NCBI RefSeq assembly: GCF_006438955.1
Contig: NZ_RCZK01000010.1
Span: forward strand, 25,722 to 89,721
Source: Sphingomonas oligophenolica
GTDB taxonomy: Bacteria; Pseudomonadota; Alphaproteobacteria; Sphingomonadales; Sphingomonadaceae
Reading direction: 5' to 3'
Length of the DNA stretch: 64,000 nucleotides
Shown: positions 53,750-63,249 of the stretch, one piece after another
How positions within the stretch are numbered: the first letter of the stretch is position 1
Layout of the letters: each line of letters opens with the position of its first letter
Program-made: the position numbers and the translations under genes
Notes under the pieces: generated by a model
What the model was told of the DNA's origin: nothing
Database searches by the model: none
What the model saw: only the letters and a program-made list of their open reading frames with translations

Positions 53750-56700
53750 TCAGGGCGTGGGCAACGTGCCAGCTGGGGTGAGCACGAAGTCTGCCGCAGT
53801 GAGCGTCGTTCCCGGATTGACCGTCGCGAACAAGACAGCAGCACCGGCTCCAGCACCATCCTGGTCGTAGAAGATACGACCAGTCGACGCGTCATACAGG
53901 ATTGTCGCCGTGGTGCCCGTTGCAACGGTGCCCATCTGGAACTCCGTTCCATCAATCGTCGCACCGAAGCCCGTGAACTGTCCCGCATCGAGTGAGATCT
54001 TGTCACCCTGAGCCGAGCTGAAGTCGGCGATGAAGTCAGCGTTAACAGCGCCCGCAGCGGTGTTTCCGACGTTAGCGGATGCGAAATGGAACTTATCCGC
54101 GCCACCCAGACCGGTGAGCGTATCGTTTCCAAGCCCACCGACCAGCACGTTGTTGCCGTTGCTGCCCGCGATGCCGTTGTTCAGATCGTTACCGACCAGT
54201 GTCAGCGTCGTCATGTCCGACTGACTGGCTGCAGCAAGGTTTTCGACGTTAGCCGACAGCCCGTAGTTCGCGCTGGTGTAGACGATATCAGTACCTTCGC
54301 CCGTCGCTTCAACGACCACATCACCCTGACCGACAACGATGTTGCCGTTCGCATCGATGTTGCTGGTGTAGACGCGATAGGTGTCATTGCCGAGGTAGCC
54401 GGTCAACGTATCACCCGCTGCGCCGCCACCACCGTTGAGGATGTTGTCGTTGGAGTTGCCCTGCAAGGTCTGAGCGAACTCGTTACCCACGAGGACCGTA
54501 CCATTGGTGCCCGTCGTGATGGCGCCCGTGCCCGTCGCGGTGGTGAAACCGAGATTGGCACTGACACCCGCCGTCAGGGCATAACCACCGGTCGCACCCG
54601 AATAGAGTACGAGGTTACCCGCCGACGCATCCTGGATGGTCGCGAGGCTGTCCGAGACGTTATACGTGTCGACGGCGGTGCCACCGATCAGCGTATCCGC
54701 TCCGCCACCACCGATCAGCGTCGACGACGCGGCTGCTATACCGTCGATGCGCTGTGCAAACGCGTTACCAATGACGGTGCTGACGCCATTGCTCATCGTG
54801 ATGCGCTCAACTTCAGCGTTGGTCGCCAGAGCGTAAGTGTTTAGCGCAGTACCTGTGCCAGTGTAACCAACACCGAATACGATGGTGTCGGTGCCTCCGC
54901 CAGTTGCCTCGATCACGACGTCGTTCGCCGAATTGATCGTGTAGGCGTCGTTACCGCCCATGCCCTGAAGCGTGTCGCCTACACGAGCGCCATTTGCTGC
55001 AACCACCGTATTCTGGGTGCCGTCGATGTTGTTCACACCGGCGTTGCCAACGATCAGGTTACCGATGAGGTTACCGGTCAGATTGATGGCAGTCGTTGCC
55101 GATTGATCGGCAGCGGAAAGATTTTCAACAAACGCAGCACCGGCACCAGCAGCGCCCAAAGCGAGGCTGTAGGTTGCGCTCGTGAACACGGTATCAGTGC
55201 CATTCAGCGAGCCGTCGCTACCAGCGACCACCGTGAGCGTGTTGTCGTAGCTGCGCTCGTCGACAACATCGTTCTGACTGTAAACACGGTACGTGTCATT
55301 ACCCGCACCGCCACGGAGAGTGTCAAAATTCGCCCCGCCGACCAGCGTGGTTCCGCCGTCAAGGACGTTGTTGCCCGCGTTACCGTAGATCGTTTGTGCG
55401 CCGTTATTTCCGACAAGGACCGCATTCGTCGTGGTCGCTAGCTCGATATCGCCCGCGCCGGCCACGTTGTTGGCCTTGCCAATCGCCATGACATCGATCG
55501 CCGATGTTTCGGCAAGTTTGTAGCCGACGCCAGTGCCGTTGAACACGAGAGTATCGGTCGTCGCCGTCGTGCCGTCCGACGCCAAACCGGTTTCGGTAAC
55601 AACGTCGTCAATCTGATCGACGACATAGGTGTCGTTGCCGAACCCGCCGATGAGGGTATCGGCACCGCCACCACCGTTCAGCGTTTCCGCCGTAGCGTTT
55701 GCCGCCGCCGTGTTACCGAAAATGGTCTGTGCAAGGTTGTTGCCTGCAACGCTTACCACGCCGGTGTTGTTAAGCCGGATGGTTTCGATCGAGATGTCCG
55801 CTGCCAGCGTGTAGCTCGTCGCAGCACCGGTCTGGAACGTCAGCGTATCGTTGCCGTTACCCGCGGTTTCGTTAATCACGGTTTCAGTACCAGCTACGCC
55901 GGTTGCAATGACCTGGTAGGTGTCGTCACCACCAAGACCGGTCAGCGTGTCGCGTACACCAGCAGCCTCCGACGTATTTGCACCGCCAGTCAGCACGTTC
56001 GTACCGGCGTTGCCGATGATCTGCTGAGCGAAGTCGTTACCGGTCAGGTTGAGGTTCGACGTGCTGCTCTGATCCGATGCAGACAGACCTTCGACCGCGG
56101 CGCCCGTCGTGAGCGTGTAGGTTGGAAGCGCCTGGCCCTGCGCCGAGAGATCGGCAGCCGAAACGTAAACGAGGTCGGTGCCCCCGCCAGCGATTTCTAC
56201 GATGGTGTCGGCGACGTTGCGAACGACATAGGTGTCGTTGCCCGCACCGCCGGTCAGCGTGTCGCTGAGCGCTGGGTTCGTGTTACGCCCGCCGTCGAGG
56301 GTATCGACGCCCGCCGTGCCGTACACGTTCTGAGCGAATTCGTTGCCGATCAGCACGATGCCAGCGGTGGAGCCAGTCGCAACACCGGCGGTCAGAGCAA
56401 CCGCTCCGGCGTCCGTCGTTGGCGCTGCGGCGTATTGCAGCACTTCGACCGCTGCGCCCGCGTTCAGTCGATAATTGGCCGATGCGCCAACGATGTCGGT
56501 CCCCGTGCCCGCTGCGGTCTCGACGATCACGTCACCGAGCGAATCAACATAATAGCTGTCGCCGCCGTCGCCGCCGGTCAGGCTGTCGTTGCCAGTGCCA
56601 CCGTCGAGAATGTCGGCAGCCGTGCCGCCGGTGAGGGTGTCGTTGCCCGCCAGGCCACGCAGCGTGTCTGCACCGCCGTTGCCGGTGATGGTATCGGCAT

Positions 56701-56752
56701 CTGCCGTGCCTACGAGAAGATCGGCGCCAGCGCCGCCACGAATATCTGCCAT
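53750..56752 (-). CDS. Large secreted calcium-binding-repeat (RTX-like) protein, probable type I cargo
   Basis: 1000 residues, acidic and poor in Lys and Cys. It starts with RTX-type nonapeptides (NGGADTLRGLAGNDTLTGG, GTGNDSLTGGDGGDSYYV). A module of about 80-110 residues is then repeated roughly nine times: NDTYVV, DVIVE, GGTDLVYVSA, a VEGLSA strand, LTGNDFAQ, GNAGTNVLTGG. The C-terminus has GADKFHFASANVG and ends LTAADFVLTPAG, like the uncleaved signals of type I substrates. No N-terminal signal peptide. Likely a surface-layer or biofilm protein. Ribosome site AAGGGAG. Confidence 0.85.
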   Translation of the reverse strand: MADIRGGAGADLLVGTADADTITGNGGADTLRGLAGNDTLTGGTAADILDGGTGNDSLTGGDGGDSYYVDSLGDVIVETAAGTGTDIVGASANYRLNAGAAVEVLQYAAAPTTDAGAVALTAGVATGSTAGIVLIGNEFAQNVYGTAGVDTLDGGRNTNPALSDTLTGGAGNDTYVVRNVADTIVEIAGGGTDLVYVSAADLSAQGQALPTYTLTTGAAVEGLSASDQSSTSNLNLTGNDFAQQIIGNAGTNVLTGGANTSEAAGVRDTLTGLGGDDTYQVIATGVAGTETVINETAGNGNDTLTFQTGAATSYTLAADISIETIRLNNTGVVSVAGNNLAQTIFGNTAAANATAETLNGGGGADTLIGGFGNDTYVVDQIDDVVTETGLASDGTTATTDTLVFNGTGVGYKLAETSAIDVMAIGKANNVAGAGDIELATTTNAVLVGNNGAQTIYGNAGNNVLDGGTTLVGGANFDTLRGGAGNDTYRVYSQNDVVDERSYDNTLTVVAGSDGSLNGTDTVFTSATYSLALGAAGAGAAFVENLSAADQSATTAINLTGNLIGNLIVGNAGVNNIDGTQNTVVAANGARVGDTLQGMGGNDAYTINSANDVVIEATGGGTDTIVFGVGYTGTGTALNTYALATNAEVERITMSNGVSTVIGNAFAQRIDGIAAASSTLIGGGGADTLIGGTAVDTYNVSDSLATIQDASAGNLVLYSGATGGYALTAGVSANLGFTTATGTGAITTGTNGTVLVGNEFAQTLQGNSNDNILNGGGGAAGDTLTGYLGNDTYRVYTSNIDANGNIVVGQGDVVVEATGEGTDIVYTSANYGLSANVENLAAASQSDMTTLTLVGNDLNNGIAGSNGNNVLVGGLGNDTLTGLGGADKFHFASANVGNTAAGAVNADFIADFSSAQGDKISLDAGQFTGFGATIDGTEFQMGTVATGTTATILYDASTGRIFYDQDGAGAGAAVLFATVNPGTTLTAADFVLTPAGTLPTP

Positions 56753-57369
56753 GCGTATACTCCCTTATAAAAACGTTCGAGAACCAAAAAATCGCTACTT
56801 GGAAACGGCGGACTGGTCAGGCTGCGAATACAGAATAGTTCAATAGCGGAGGGATTTCCCGATTGTCCGCCACTGTCACCACAACTCTCGCAACCAACCT
56901 GGGTTCACGGTCTCCTCGTTACACCTCGCGCTGCTTAACCGACCGAAATGGCGATAGCAAGCCTGTTAGTGCCGGCGCAAAGAGTTGGCAGGGCAGCCTA
57001 AATTCCGATGAGCGGGTGGGGTGCTGGCGCCCATATTCCCATTCGATTCGCGAGGTTTGGGAGGAGTGGCGCGGTGCGATGCGGTGGCGCACGCCGGGCG
57101 CGGCGCGAGCCCAGGAAAGGCGGAAGTGATCCCGCCCCATCGGCAGGCGAGACTGATGTCGGTTAAGACGATGTATACGACGGCGTGCGGTGGCCTGGCC
57201 ATGTTCCAGTCCGAAACCACCCGGAAGACCGTGATGGTGCCCGCACACGGTAGTGCGACGACCGCGACGGCCAGGACGCATCGGAGGCGGTCACGCACCG
57301 CGGGGTCGACCGCGGCACCGCGCCACGGTAAGCGCGGCCCATCAATAGCAATGGACCGGGTGAGACACG
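56753..57369. other. Divergent upstream region of repeat protein and polymerase genes
   Basis: About 617 bases with no convincing gene; it must hold the promoters of both divergent units. The part near 56753-56900 is AT-richer. Open frames here read as shadow sequence. No operator-like palindrome was seen. Confidence 0.4.
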
Positions 57370-58827
57370 TTGCAGCAAGAATGGGCCCAGCAGGCGGGCA
57401 AAGCGCAGGCGGACAAAGCGCAGGCGGACAGCGCGCAGGGGGCGCACGGGCAGGGGGCGGATCGGCACGATCGCGCGGCCTGGCGGCAGGATGCGCCTGC
57501 CTGGGCCTATAGCGCGTTCCTGGTGTTCGTGCTGTTGACCGGGGGTTCGTCGCGCGCCGATTCGATCGGGCAGCCCATCGTGCGGGCGATCTCGATCCTG
57601 TTCGTGGCGGTGCTGGCGATGGTGTGGCGCCCCGCGGAATGGCGCTCGCTGCGGCTGCCGATCGGGTTCGTCGCGGTCGTCACGCTGATGGTCGCGGCGA
57701 TGCTGGTGCCGGTGCCGCCAGGAATCTGGACCGCGCTGCCCGGCCGCGACCTGATCGCGCGGGCGGCACCGCTGCTGGGAATCGCGCAGCCGTGGCGACC
57801 GCTCGCGATTTCCCCGCCACTGGCGGTCAATGCGCTGTTCGCGCTGATCCCCGCGATCGCGGCGCTGGTCGGACTGGTGTATCTAACCCCGCTACAGCGC
57901 GCGCGGCTGGTTTCGACAATGGTGGTGCTGGTGCTGGCGAGCGCGGTGCTCGGGCTGGCGCAGATGTCGGCGGGAACCGGGCTCGGCTGGTACGGGACCG
58001 CCGACCGCGATGCGGGCGCCGGGCTGTTTGCAAACCGCAACCATGAGGCGCTGTTCCTTGCGCTCGGGTTCCCGATGCTCGCGATCTGGGGCACGTCGTC
58101 GGCGATCCGGCATCCGACGCTCGTTACCCGGCGCTGGCTGGCGACCGGGGTGACGGTGTTCCTGTGCCTCGCGATCCCGACGACCGGGTCGCGGGCCGGG
58201 CTGGCGCTCGGCGCGATCGGGTTGCTGGTCATTGGCGTGCTCTGCGCCGCCGCGATCCGCCGCGGGGTCCATCGGCTCCCCGCGCGCTGGCGGCTCGCGA
58301 GCTTCGCGGCGGCGCTCGGGGCGATCGTGCTGGTCTTCGTGGTCGCGCTGACGTTCCGGCAGGCGACTTCGGTCCAGCGGCTGTTTTCACTCGACGTCGG
58401 GGCAGACGAGCGGGCGATGGCGCTGTCGACGCTAAAGGCGGTGGCGGCGAGGTATTTTCCGGTTGGTACCGGGTTCGGCGGGTTCGAACCCGCTTTTCGC
58501 GCGGCGGAGCCGTTCGCGCTGTTGAAATTCACCTATCTGAACGCGGCGCATAACGACTTTCTGCAGCTGGCGATCGAGGGGGGCGCGGCAGGACTGGCAC
58601 TGCTCGCGGCCTTCGTCGGCTGGTGGCTCTACCGCAGTGTCGTCGTCTGGCGGATGGCGACCGCGGTCTCGCACGTCCGGCTGGCGCGCGCCGGATCGGC
58701 AATGGTGTTCATGACGTTGCTCGCGAGCGCGACGGACTATCCGGTTCGGACGCCATCGATCATGGTGACGCTGATCCTCGCGTGCGCCTGGATGCAACTG
58801 CCGCGCAACCGCTCCGTCCCGCGATGA
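57370..58827 (+). CDS. O-antigen ligase/polymerase-like membrane protein
   Basis: 485 residues, about 10-12 hydrophobic helices and the Wzy_C-type periplasmic loop (FANRNHEALFLALGFPML, GVDADERAMALSTLKAVAARY-like region, and FTYLNAAHNDFLQLAIEGG, with the catalytic-type NxxHNDxLQ motif). Probably joins exopolysaccharide repeat units. The N-terminal 30 residues, from a TTG start, are repetitive (QAGKA, QADKA, QADSA); the true start could be later. It is the first gene of the + strand polysaccharide set. Confidence 0.82.
   Translation: MQQEWAQQAGKAQADKAQADSAQGAHGQGADRHDRAAWRQDAPAWAYSAFLVFVLLTGGSSRADSIGQPIVRAISILFVAVLAMVWRPAEWRSLRLPIGFVAVVTLMVAAMLVPVPPGIWTALPGRDLIARAAPLLGIAQPWRPLAISPPLAVNALFALIPAIAALVGLVYLTPLQRARLVSTMVVLVLASAVLGLAQMSAGTGLGWYGTADRDAGAGLFANRNHEALFLALGFPMLAIWGTSSAIRHPTLVTRRWLATGVTVFLCLAIPTTGSRAGLALGAIGLLVIGVLCAAAIRRGVHRLPARWRLASFAAALGAIVLVFVVALTFRQATSVQRLFSLDVGADERAMALSTLKAVAARYFPVGTGFGGFEPAFRAAEPFALLKFTYLNAAHNDFLQLAIEGGAAGLALLAAFVGWWLYRSVVVWRMATAVSHVRLARAGSAMVFMTLLASATDYPVRTPSIMVTLILACAWMQLPRNRSVPR
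57391..57435. repeat. Three tandem 15-bp repeats at the start of the polymerase gene
   Basis: Units start at 57391, 57406 and 57421 (CAGGCGGRCAAAGCG with small changes), coding for the pentapeptides QAGKA, QADKA and QADSA. The period of 15 keeps the frame, so gain or loss of units changes only the length of the cytoplasmic N-terminus. Confidence 0.75.
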
Positions 58828-58896
58828 TGCGCTTTACGGCCCATGGTTACTCCCTTATAGCGACCGGGATTATTTTACCGGGAATTCAAAACACCG

Positions 58897-59616
58897 ATGC
58901 GGTTTTTAGTACCTGTGCTCTCGGGCGCACTTATTCTTACGGGCTGCGCAACCGATCGCATTCGCCCCGTTCCCGGGTTGGAACTGATCGAATCGGCGGA
59001 ACTGCCGAAGCCGTCTCGTGCTGACCTCGTCGCGCCTGATCGGGAAAGCCTGATCGGCCCCCTCGATACGCTGGGAATTGATGTCTACGGCGTTCCCTCA
59101 CTCAGCCTCGAAACGAAGGTTGATTCGAGCGGCCGGATTTCGATGCCGGTGGTGGGGGTGATCGATGCACGCGGCATGACTTCCCTGGAGCTGCAACGCT
59201 TCATCGAAGACAGGCTGCGCAAATATGTCAAGAACCCGACGGTCACGGTCAATGTGCGCAGTTCCGTTAGCCAAGTGGTCACGGTGGACGGTTCCGTGAT
59301 CGAGCCCGGGCTGTTTCCGGTTACCAATCAGACCACGCTCATGCGCGCGATCGCCTTGGCAAAAGGATTGTCCGAATTTGGTAAGCTGGACGATGTCGTC
59401 GTTCTGCGTACCGTCAATAATCAGCGGATGGCGGGGCTGTACAACCTCGGCGCGATCCGGCGGGGGGTATACCCAGACCCCGCGATCTACGCGAATGACG
59501 TCGTGATCGTCGGCGACTCTCCGTCACGACGGTTGTTCAAGAGCCTGGTCTCGCTCGCACCAGTATTGACCGCGCCGCTCATCGTGCTGCTACAAAATCG
59601 CTCAAAGACAAATTAA
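58897..59616 (+). CDS. Polysaccharide export lipoprotein (Wza/GumB-like)
   Basis: 239 residues. Signal peptide with lipobox: MRFLVPVLSGALILTGCATD, lipid site Cys17. The export domain follows (IGPLDTLGIDVYGVPSLSLE, VDSSGRISMPVVGVIDARGM, LRKYVKNPTVTVNV), then an SLBB-type repeat (TVDGSVIEPGLFPVTNQTTL). It forms the outer-membrane exit of the capsule/EPS machine. A kinase gene follows after 16 bases. Comparable to SpsD/GelD in sphingan clusters. Confidence 0.92.
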   Translation: MRFLVPVLSGALILTGCATDRIRPVPGLELIESAELPKPSRADLVAPDRESLIGPLDTLGIDVYGVPSLSLETKVDSSGRISMPVVGVIDARGMTSLELQRFIEDRLRKYVKNPTVTVNVRSSVSQVVTVDGSVIEPGLFPVTNQTTLMRAIALAKGLSEFGKLDDVVVLRTVNNQRMAGLYNLGAIRRGVYPDPAIYANDVVIVGDSPSRRLFKSLVSLAPVLTAPLIVLLQNRSKTN

Positions 59617-59632
59617 TTGAAGTGCCCAGGTC

Positions 59633-61849
59633 ATGAATGAAGCAACTATCGGAACGCGTTTCGCGCCGGGCACCGTCACGGCACTGACCGTCGATGCGGG
59701 GAGCCATGAAGAGCAGTCGGCGTTTCTGCGCCAATATGGCATGTTGTTCTGGCGCTGGCGCAAGGTCGTGCTGGGTGCGTTAGCCGCGTGCGTATTGTTG
59801 GGGCTGATAGTCACGTTGCTGATGACGCCGCAGTTCACCGCGATCAGTACGATCGAAATATCGCGCGATTCGGCGAAAATTGTCAGTATGCAAGGCGTCG
59901 AACAAGACGCGACCGATGCCGATCAGGAGTTCTACCAGACTCAGTACGGGCTCTTGAGGGCGCATTCGCTGGCCGAACGGGTGGCTTCCGAGCTAAAACT
60001 CGTCGACGATCCCGCTTTCTTCGCGCTGTTCAACGCGGACAAGAACGGCAAGCTGTTTTCCACCGCAGCGGGACGCTCCGTGCCGATCGCCAGTCGCGAA
60101 ATCAGACTCCGAGCGGCGGGATCGGTGCTGCTTGACAACCTGCGGGTGTCGCCGACCCGGATGTCGCGATTGGTGGACATCAGCTTCACCAGCCCGGACG
60201 CCGCGCTGTCCCAGAAAGTAGCGAATGCATGGTCGAAGGGGTTTATCCAATCGAACCTGGAGCGCCGGTTTGGGGCAAGCTCCTATGCGCGCGACTTCCT
60301 GGAAAGCCGGCTTCAACAGTTGCGGGTAAAGCTCAATGACTCCGAGCGCGCCCTCATGAACTATGCGCGTGCGCAACGGATCATCACGTTGCCCGGGGCA
60401 GGAAAGGACGGATCCGAGCAGTCAACGATCGCGTTCGACCTTGTCGCGCTTAACGGCTCGCTTGCTTCAGCTACGTCAGACCGTGTAGCCGCTGAGGCGC
60501 GCTATCAAGCCTATCGCAAACGGCCTGGCGAAACCGCCGAAGCCCTCACTAACAATTCGTTGAACGACATGCGTACAAAGCGATCCGAATTGGCTAGCGA
60601 ATACACTAAGTTGTTGACCCAATTCGAACCGGCATATCCGCCAGCCACCGCACTCGCGCGTCAGATTGCGCAAGTCGACCGCAGCATCGCAGGCGAGGAG
60701 GCACGGATTGGAGGAGCGATCCGGGCAGGTTATGATTCAGCGCTGGCGCGTGAGCAGGCGTTGCAGGCCAAGGTATCGGATCTCGAATCGAGTTTTCTCG
60801 ATCAACGTCGCCGTAGCATCCAGTATCGCGTCCTGCAGCGAGAGGTCGACACCAATCGTCAACTGTATGACGGGCTGCTTCAACGGTATAAGGAAATCGG
60901 CATCGCCGGCGGCGTCGGCACTAACAACGTCGCGATCGTCGACCTGGCCGACCTGCCACTGCGACCATCGAGTCCCCGCCTGTTGCTCAATTTGATACTA
61001 GCGATCTTCGCTGGGGTGTCGATTGGTGGCTTGCTCGCATTTTTGCTCGATCAGAGTGACGAGACAATTTCGGATCCCTCCGAAGCTGAGAGGCTTGTCG
61101 GCCTTCCGCTACTCGGCAGCATCCCGAAACTCGGCGGCGGGACGACCCCGAGCGAGGCCTTGCTCGATCGGAAATCGGCGCTTGTCGATGCGTATCTGGC
61201 TGTGCAGACGAGTCTGCAATTCTCGACCGAGCGAGGCATGCCGGGCTCGCTCGCGGTCACCAGCACGCGGCCGGGCGAGGGCAAATCAACCACCGCACTC
61301 GCGCTTGCGACGTTGTTGGCGCGTTCGCAACGCAAGACGGTCCTGATTGACGGCGACATGCGCTCTCCATCGATCCATCACCTGATCGGGACCAATCACG
61401 ACCGAGGGCTGAGCAATTACCTCGCGGGAGATTCGACCGCCGAAGATCTGCTGATGCCGGTGCCGGAATTCGGCTTCACCGCGATCACCTCTGGTCCAAT
61501 CCCGCCGAACGCCGCTGAACTGCTTACCGGCAATAGGCTCTCAGCTCTGATCGAAGAACTGCTCAGGACGTTCGACCATGTGGTAATCGACGCGCCGCCG
61601 GTGATGGGGTTGGCCGACGTACCCCTCATCGCGGGACGAGTAGAGGGCGTGATCTATGCGGTAGAATCTCATGGTATTCGTGCTAGCTTGGTGCGGACCG
61701 CGCTAGCACGGCTCTCGTCGTCAAGCTCTCGAATATTGGGCGTTGTCGTGACCAAGTTCGAACCGAAACGCGCGAACAAGGGTTATGGTTATACCTATGG
61801 CTACGATTACGGACAGGAAAAGAAAAAACGGTCTTTGCTGGGCGATTAG
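59633..61849 (+). CDS. Polysaccharide co-polymerase with tyrosine autokinase domain (Wzc-like)
   Basis: 738 residues. A Wzz-type half with two helices (ALAACVLLGLIVTLLMT near residue 45 and LLLNLILAIFAGVSIGGLLA near 450) encloses a long periplasmic coiled coil. The cytosolic BY-kinase has Walker A STRPGEGKSTTALALATLLA, Walker A' VLIDGDMRSPSIHH and Walker B HVVIDAPPVMG. The C-terminus is a tyrosine cluster, GYGYTYGYDYG, the autophosphorylation site. Adaptor and kinase are one protein here, unlike the split C/E pair of classical sphingan clusters. Confidence 0.93.
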   Translation: MNEATIGTRFAPGTVTALTVDAGSHEEQSAFLRQYGMLFWRWRKVVLGALAACVLLGLIVTLLMTPQFTAISTIEISRDSAKIVSMQGVEQDATDADQEFYQTQYGLLRAHSLAERVASELKLVDDPAFFALFNADKNGKLFSTAAGRSVPIASREIRLRAAGSVLLDNLRVSPTRMSRLVDISFTSPDAALSQKVANAWSKGFIQSNLERRFGASSYARDFLESRLQQLRVKLNDSERALMNYARAQRIITLPGAGKDGSEQSTIAFDLVALNGSLASATSDRVAAEARYQAYRKRPGETAEALTNNSLNDMRTKRSELASEYTKLLTQFEPAYPPATALARQIAQVDRSIAGEEARIGGAIRAGYDSALAREQALQAKVSDLESSFLDQRRRSIQYRVLQREVDTNRQLYDGLLQRYKEIGIAGGVGTNNVAIVDLADLPLRPSSPRLLLNLILAIFAGVSIGGLLAFLLDQSDETISDPSEAERLVGLPLLGSIPKLGGGTTPSEALLDRKSALVDAYLAVQTSLQFSTERGMPGSLAVTSTRPGEGKSTTALALATLLARSQRKTVLIDGDMRSPSIHHLIGTNHDRGLSNYLAGDSTAEDLLMPVPEFGFTAITSGPIPPNAAELLTGNRLSALIEELLRTFDHVVIDAPPVMGLADVPLIAGRVEGVIYAVESHGIRASLVRTALARLSSSSSRILGVVVTKFEPKRANKGYGYTYGYDYGQEKKKRSLLGD

Positions 61850-61855
61850 ACCCAG

Positions 61856-63058
61856 ATGAGCATCCTGCGCTCAAGTACCGCGAGGTCGACGGTTGCGCGG
61901 TTGCTGAGCGGAGCAACGGCGCTCGTTCTGATTATTGTCGTCGCGCGGATCAGCTTGGCAATGGTGCTGGTGTCGAGCGATCCGATAACGGCCCTGAAGC
62001 TTAATCCGGCGCTGCCTGCCGCGCTGGCGTCGCAGGCGTATGACGACATCAGTTCGTCGCCGAGCCGGGCTGGCACCGAGCGCGCTATACTGGCGACTCG
62101 CGCTGCGCTGAACCGCGATCCGATGAGCGCAACGGCAGCGGCCAATCTCGGACTGGCGCTTGACATCAAGGGCGACCGCACGACCGCGATCAAGCTGATT
62201 GATTATTCCGAAGCACTGTCGCGGCGCAATCTGGTCACTCAGCTATGGCTAATCGAATACTGGGTTTCGAAGGGCGACGTCCCGCGTACTTTGTTTCATT
62301 ACGATGTCGCAATGCGGACCTCCCGGGCTGCACCAGGACTGCTGTTTCCCGTGCTGGTATCGGCGACTAACGACGCTGCACTAATCGCCCCGTTAGCGCA
62401 GGTGCTGGCCAAACAGCCGGAATGGAGTTCGCAATTTATTCAGCAACTTGTCCAAAGTGGGGTCAACCTCCCGAACATAGCGCAGCTCTTTGTCGATTTA
62501 AAGCGCAGCGGAAAACCAGCCGCGGACCGTGCGCTCGCGACCTTGATTGATCGGCTAATAGCGGTGGAGTCCTATGATGCGGCGAGCCGACTTTATCTGA
62601 CCTATCGACCTTCCGTAACTTCGCTAGGGATCCGCGACGGAGAGTTCGTGTTGGCGCGCCCCGAACCGACCGCGTTTGACTGGAACTTTCCCGAGGCTGA
62701 GGGGCTGTCGGCCGACATTCGCGACGGCGCGCTGCATGTCGACGCAGCGCCCGCGACGGGGGGCGTTGTCGCGCGCCAGCTTGTCAGGTTACTGCCGGGC
62801 GCGCACCTCATTCGAGGCCAGAGCATGGGCTTTACCGAGGTTGGCGAAAACGCACCATATTTAACACTGAAATGTGTCGGGAGCGGCCTCGAGGCGGGAC
62901 GCGTGATGCTGGAGTCTAGCGATAAGCCACAGCGTATCGACTGGTCGTTCGCGGTTCCCACGGGCTGCACCGCCCAATTGCTTGAGGTCGTTCTGCAACC
63001 GGTCGACGCGGCGGGGGGTGTCTCCGGACAAATCGATCGGCTGATCCTCGCCCGATAG
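61856..63058 (+). CDS. TPR-like exopolysaccharide-associated protein, unknown function
   Basis: 400 residues. One N-terminal helix (GATALVLIIVVARISLAMVL), then a helical-repeat region (ILATRAALNRDPMSATAAAN ... LIDYSEALSRRNLVTQLWL) like short TPRs to about residue 270, then a beta-rich C-terminal domain (EFVLARPEPTAFDWNFPEAE ...) possibly carbohydrate binding. It follows the kinase by 6 bases, so it is in the same operon. The name is descriptive; I do not know the family. Confidence 0.7.
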   Translation: MSILRSSTARSTVARLLSGATALVLIIVVARISLAMVLVSSDPITALKLNPALPAALASQAYDDISSSPSRAGTERAILATRAALNRDPMSATAAANLGLALDIKGDRTTAIKLIDYSEALSRRNLVTQLWLIEYWVSKGDVPRTLFHYDVAMRTSRAAPGLLFPVLVSATNDAALIAPLAQVLAKQPEWSSQFIQQLVQSGVNLPNIAQLFVDLKRSGKPAADRALATLIDRLIAVESYDAASRLYLTYRPSVTSLGIRDGEFVLARPEPTAFDWNFPEAEGLSADIRDGALHVDAAPATGGVVARQLVRLLPGAHLIRGQSMGFTEVGENAPYLTLKCVGSGLEAGRVMLESSDKPQRIDWSFAVPTGCTAQLLEVVLQPVDAAGGVSGQIDRLILAR

Positions 63059-63249
63059 CAGATTGAACTTGTCCGGGTCGCGGAGCGGTTGCCGCTCATC
63101 AAAAACAAAGAAGCTGTGCACACCAATAACCCCGGCGTGATCCGGCGGAAATGATTCGCTGCTTCTGACGAAGGATGCGGCAGATGCGTCAGGCGGGATT
63201 GTTCGGCCTATAGGATCAGCTGGAGCCGACCAATCTCGGGCAGCCGTTT

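Noticed and set aside
56757..58862. Shared 12-mer TACTCCCTTATA upstream of the repeat-protein gene and the Wza-like gene
   Set aside because: A 12-base match is expected many times by chance in 64 kb; in one case it is only the ribosome site read from the other strand.
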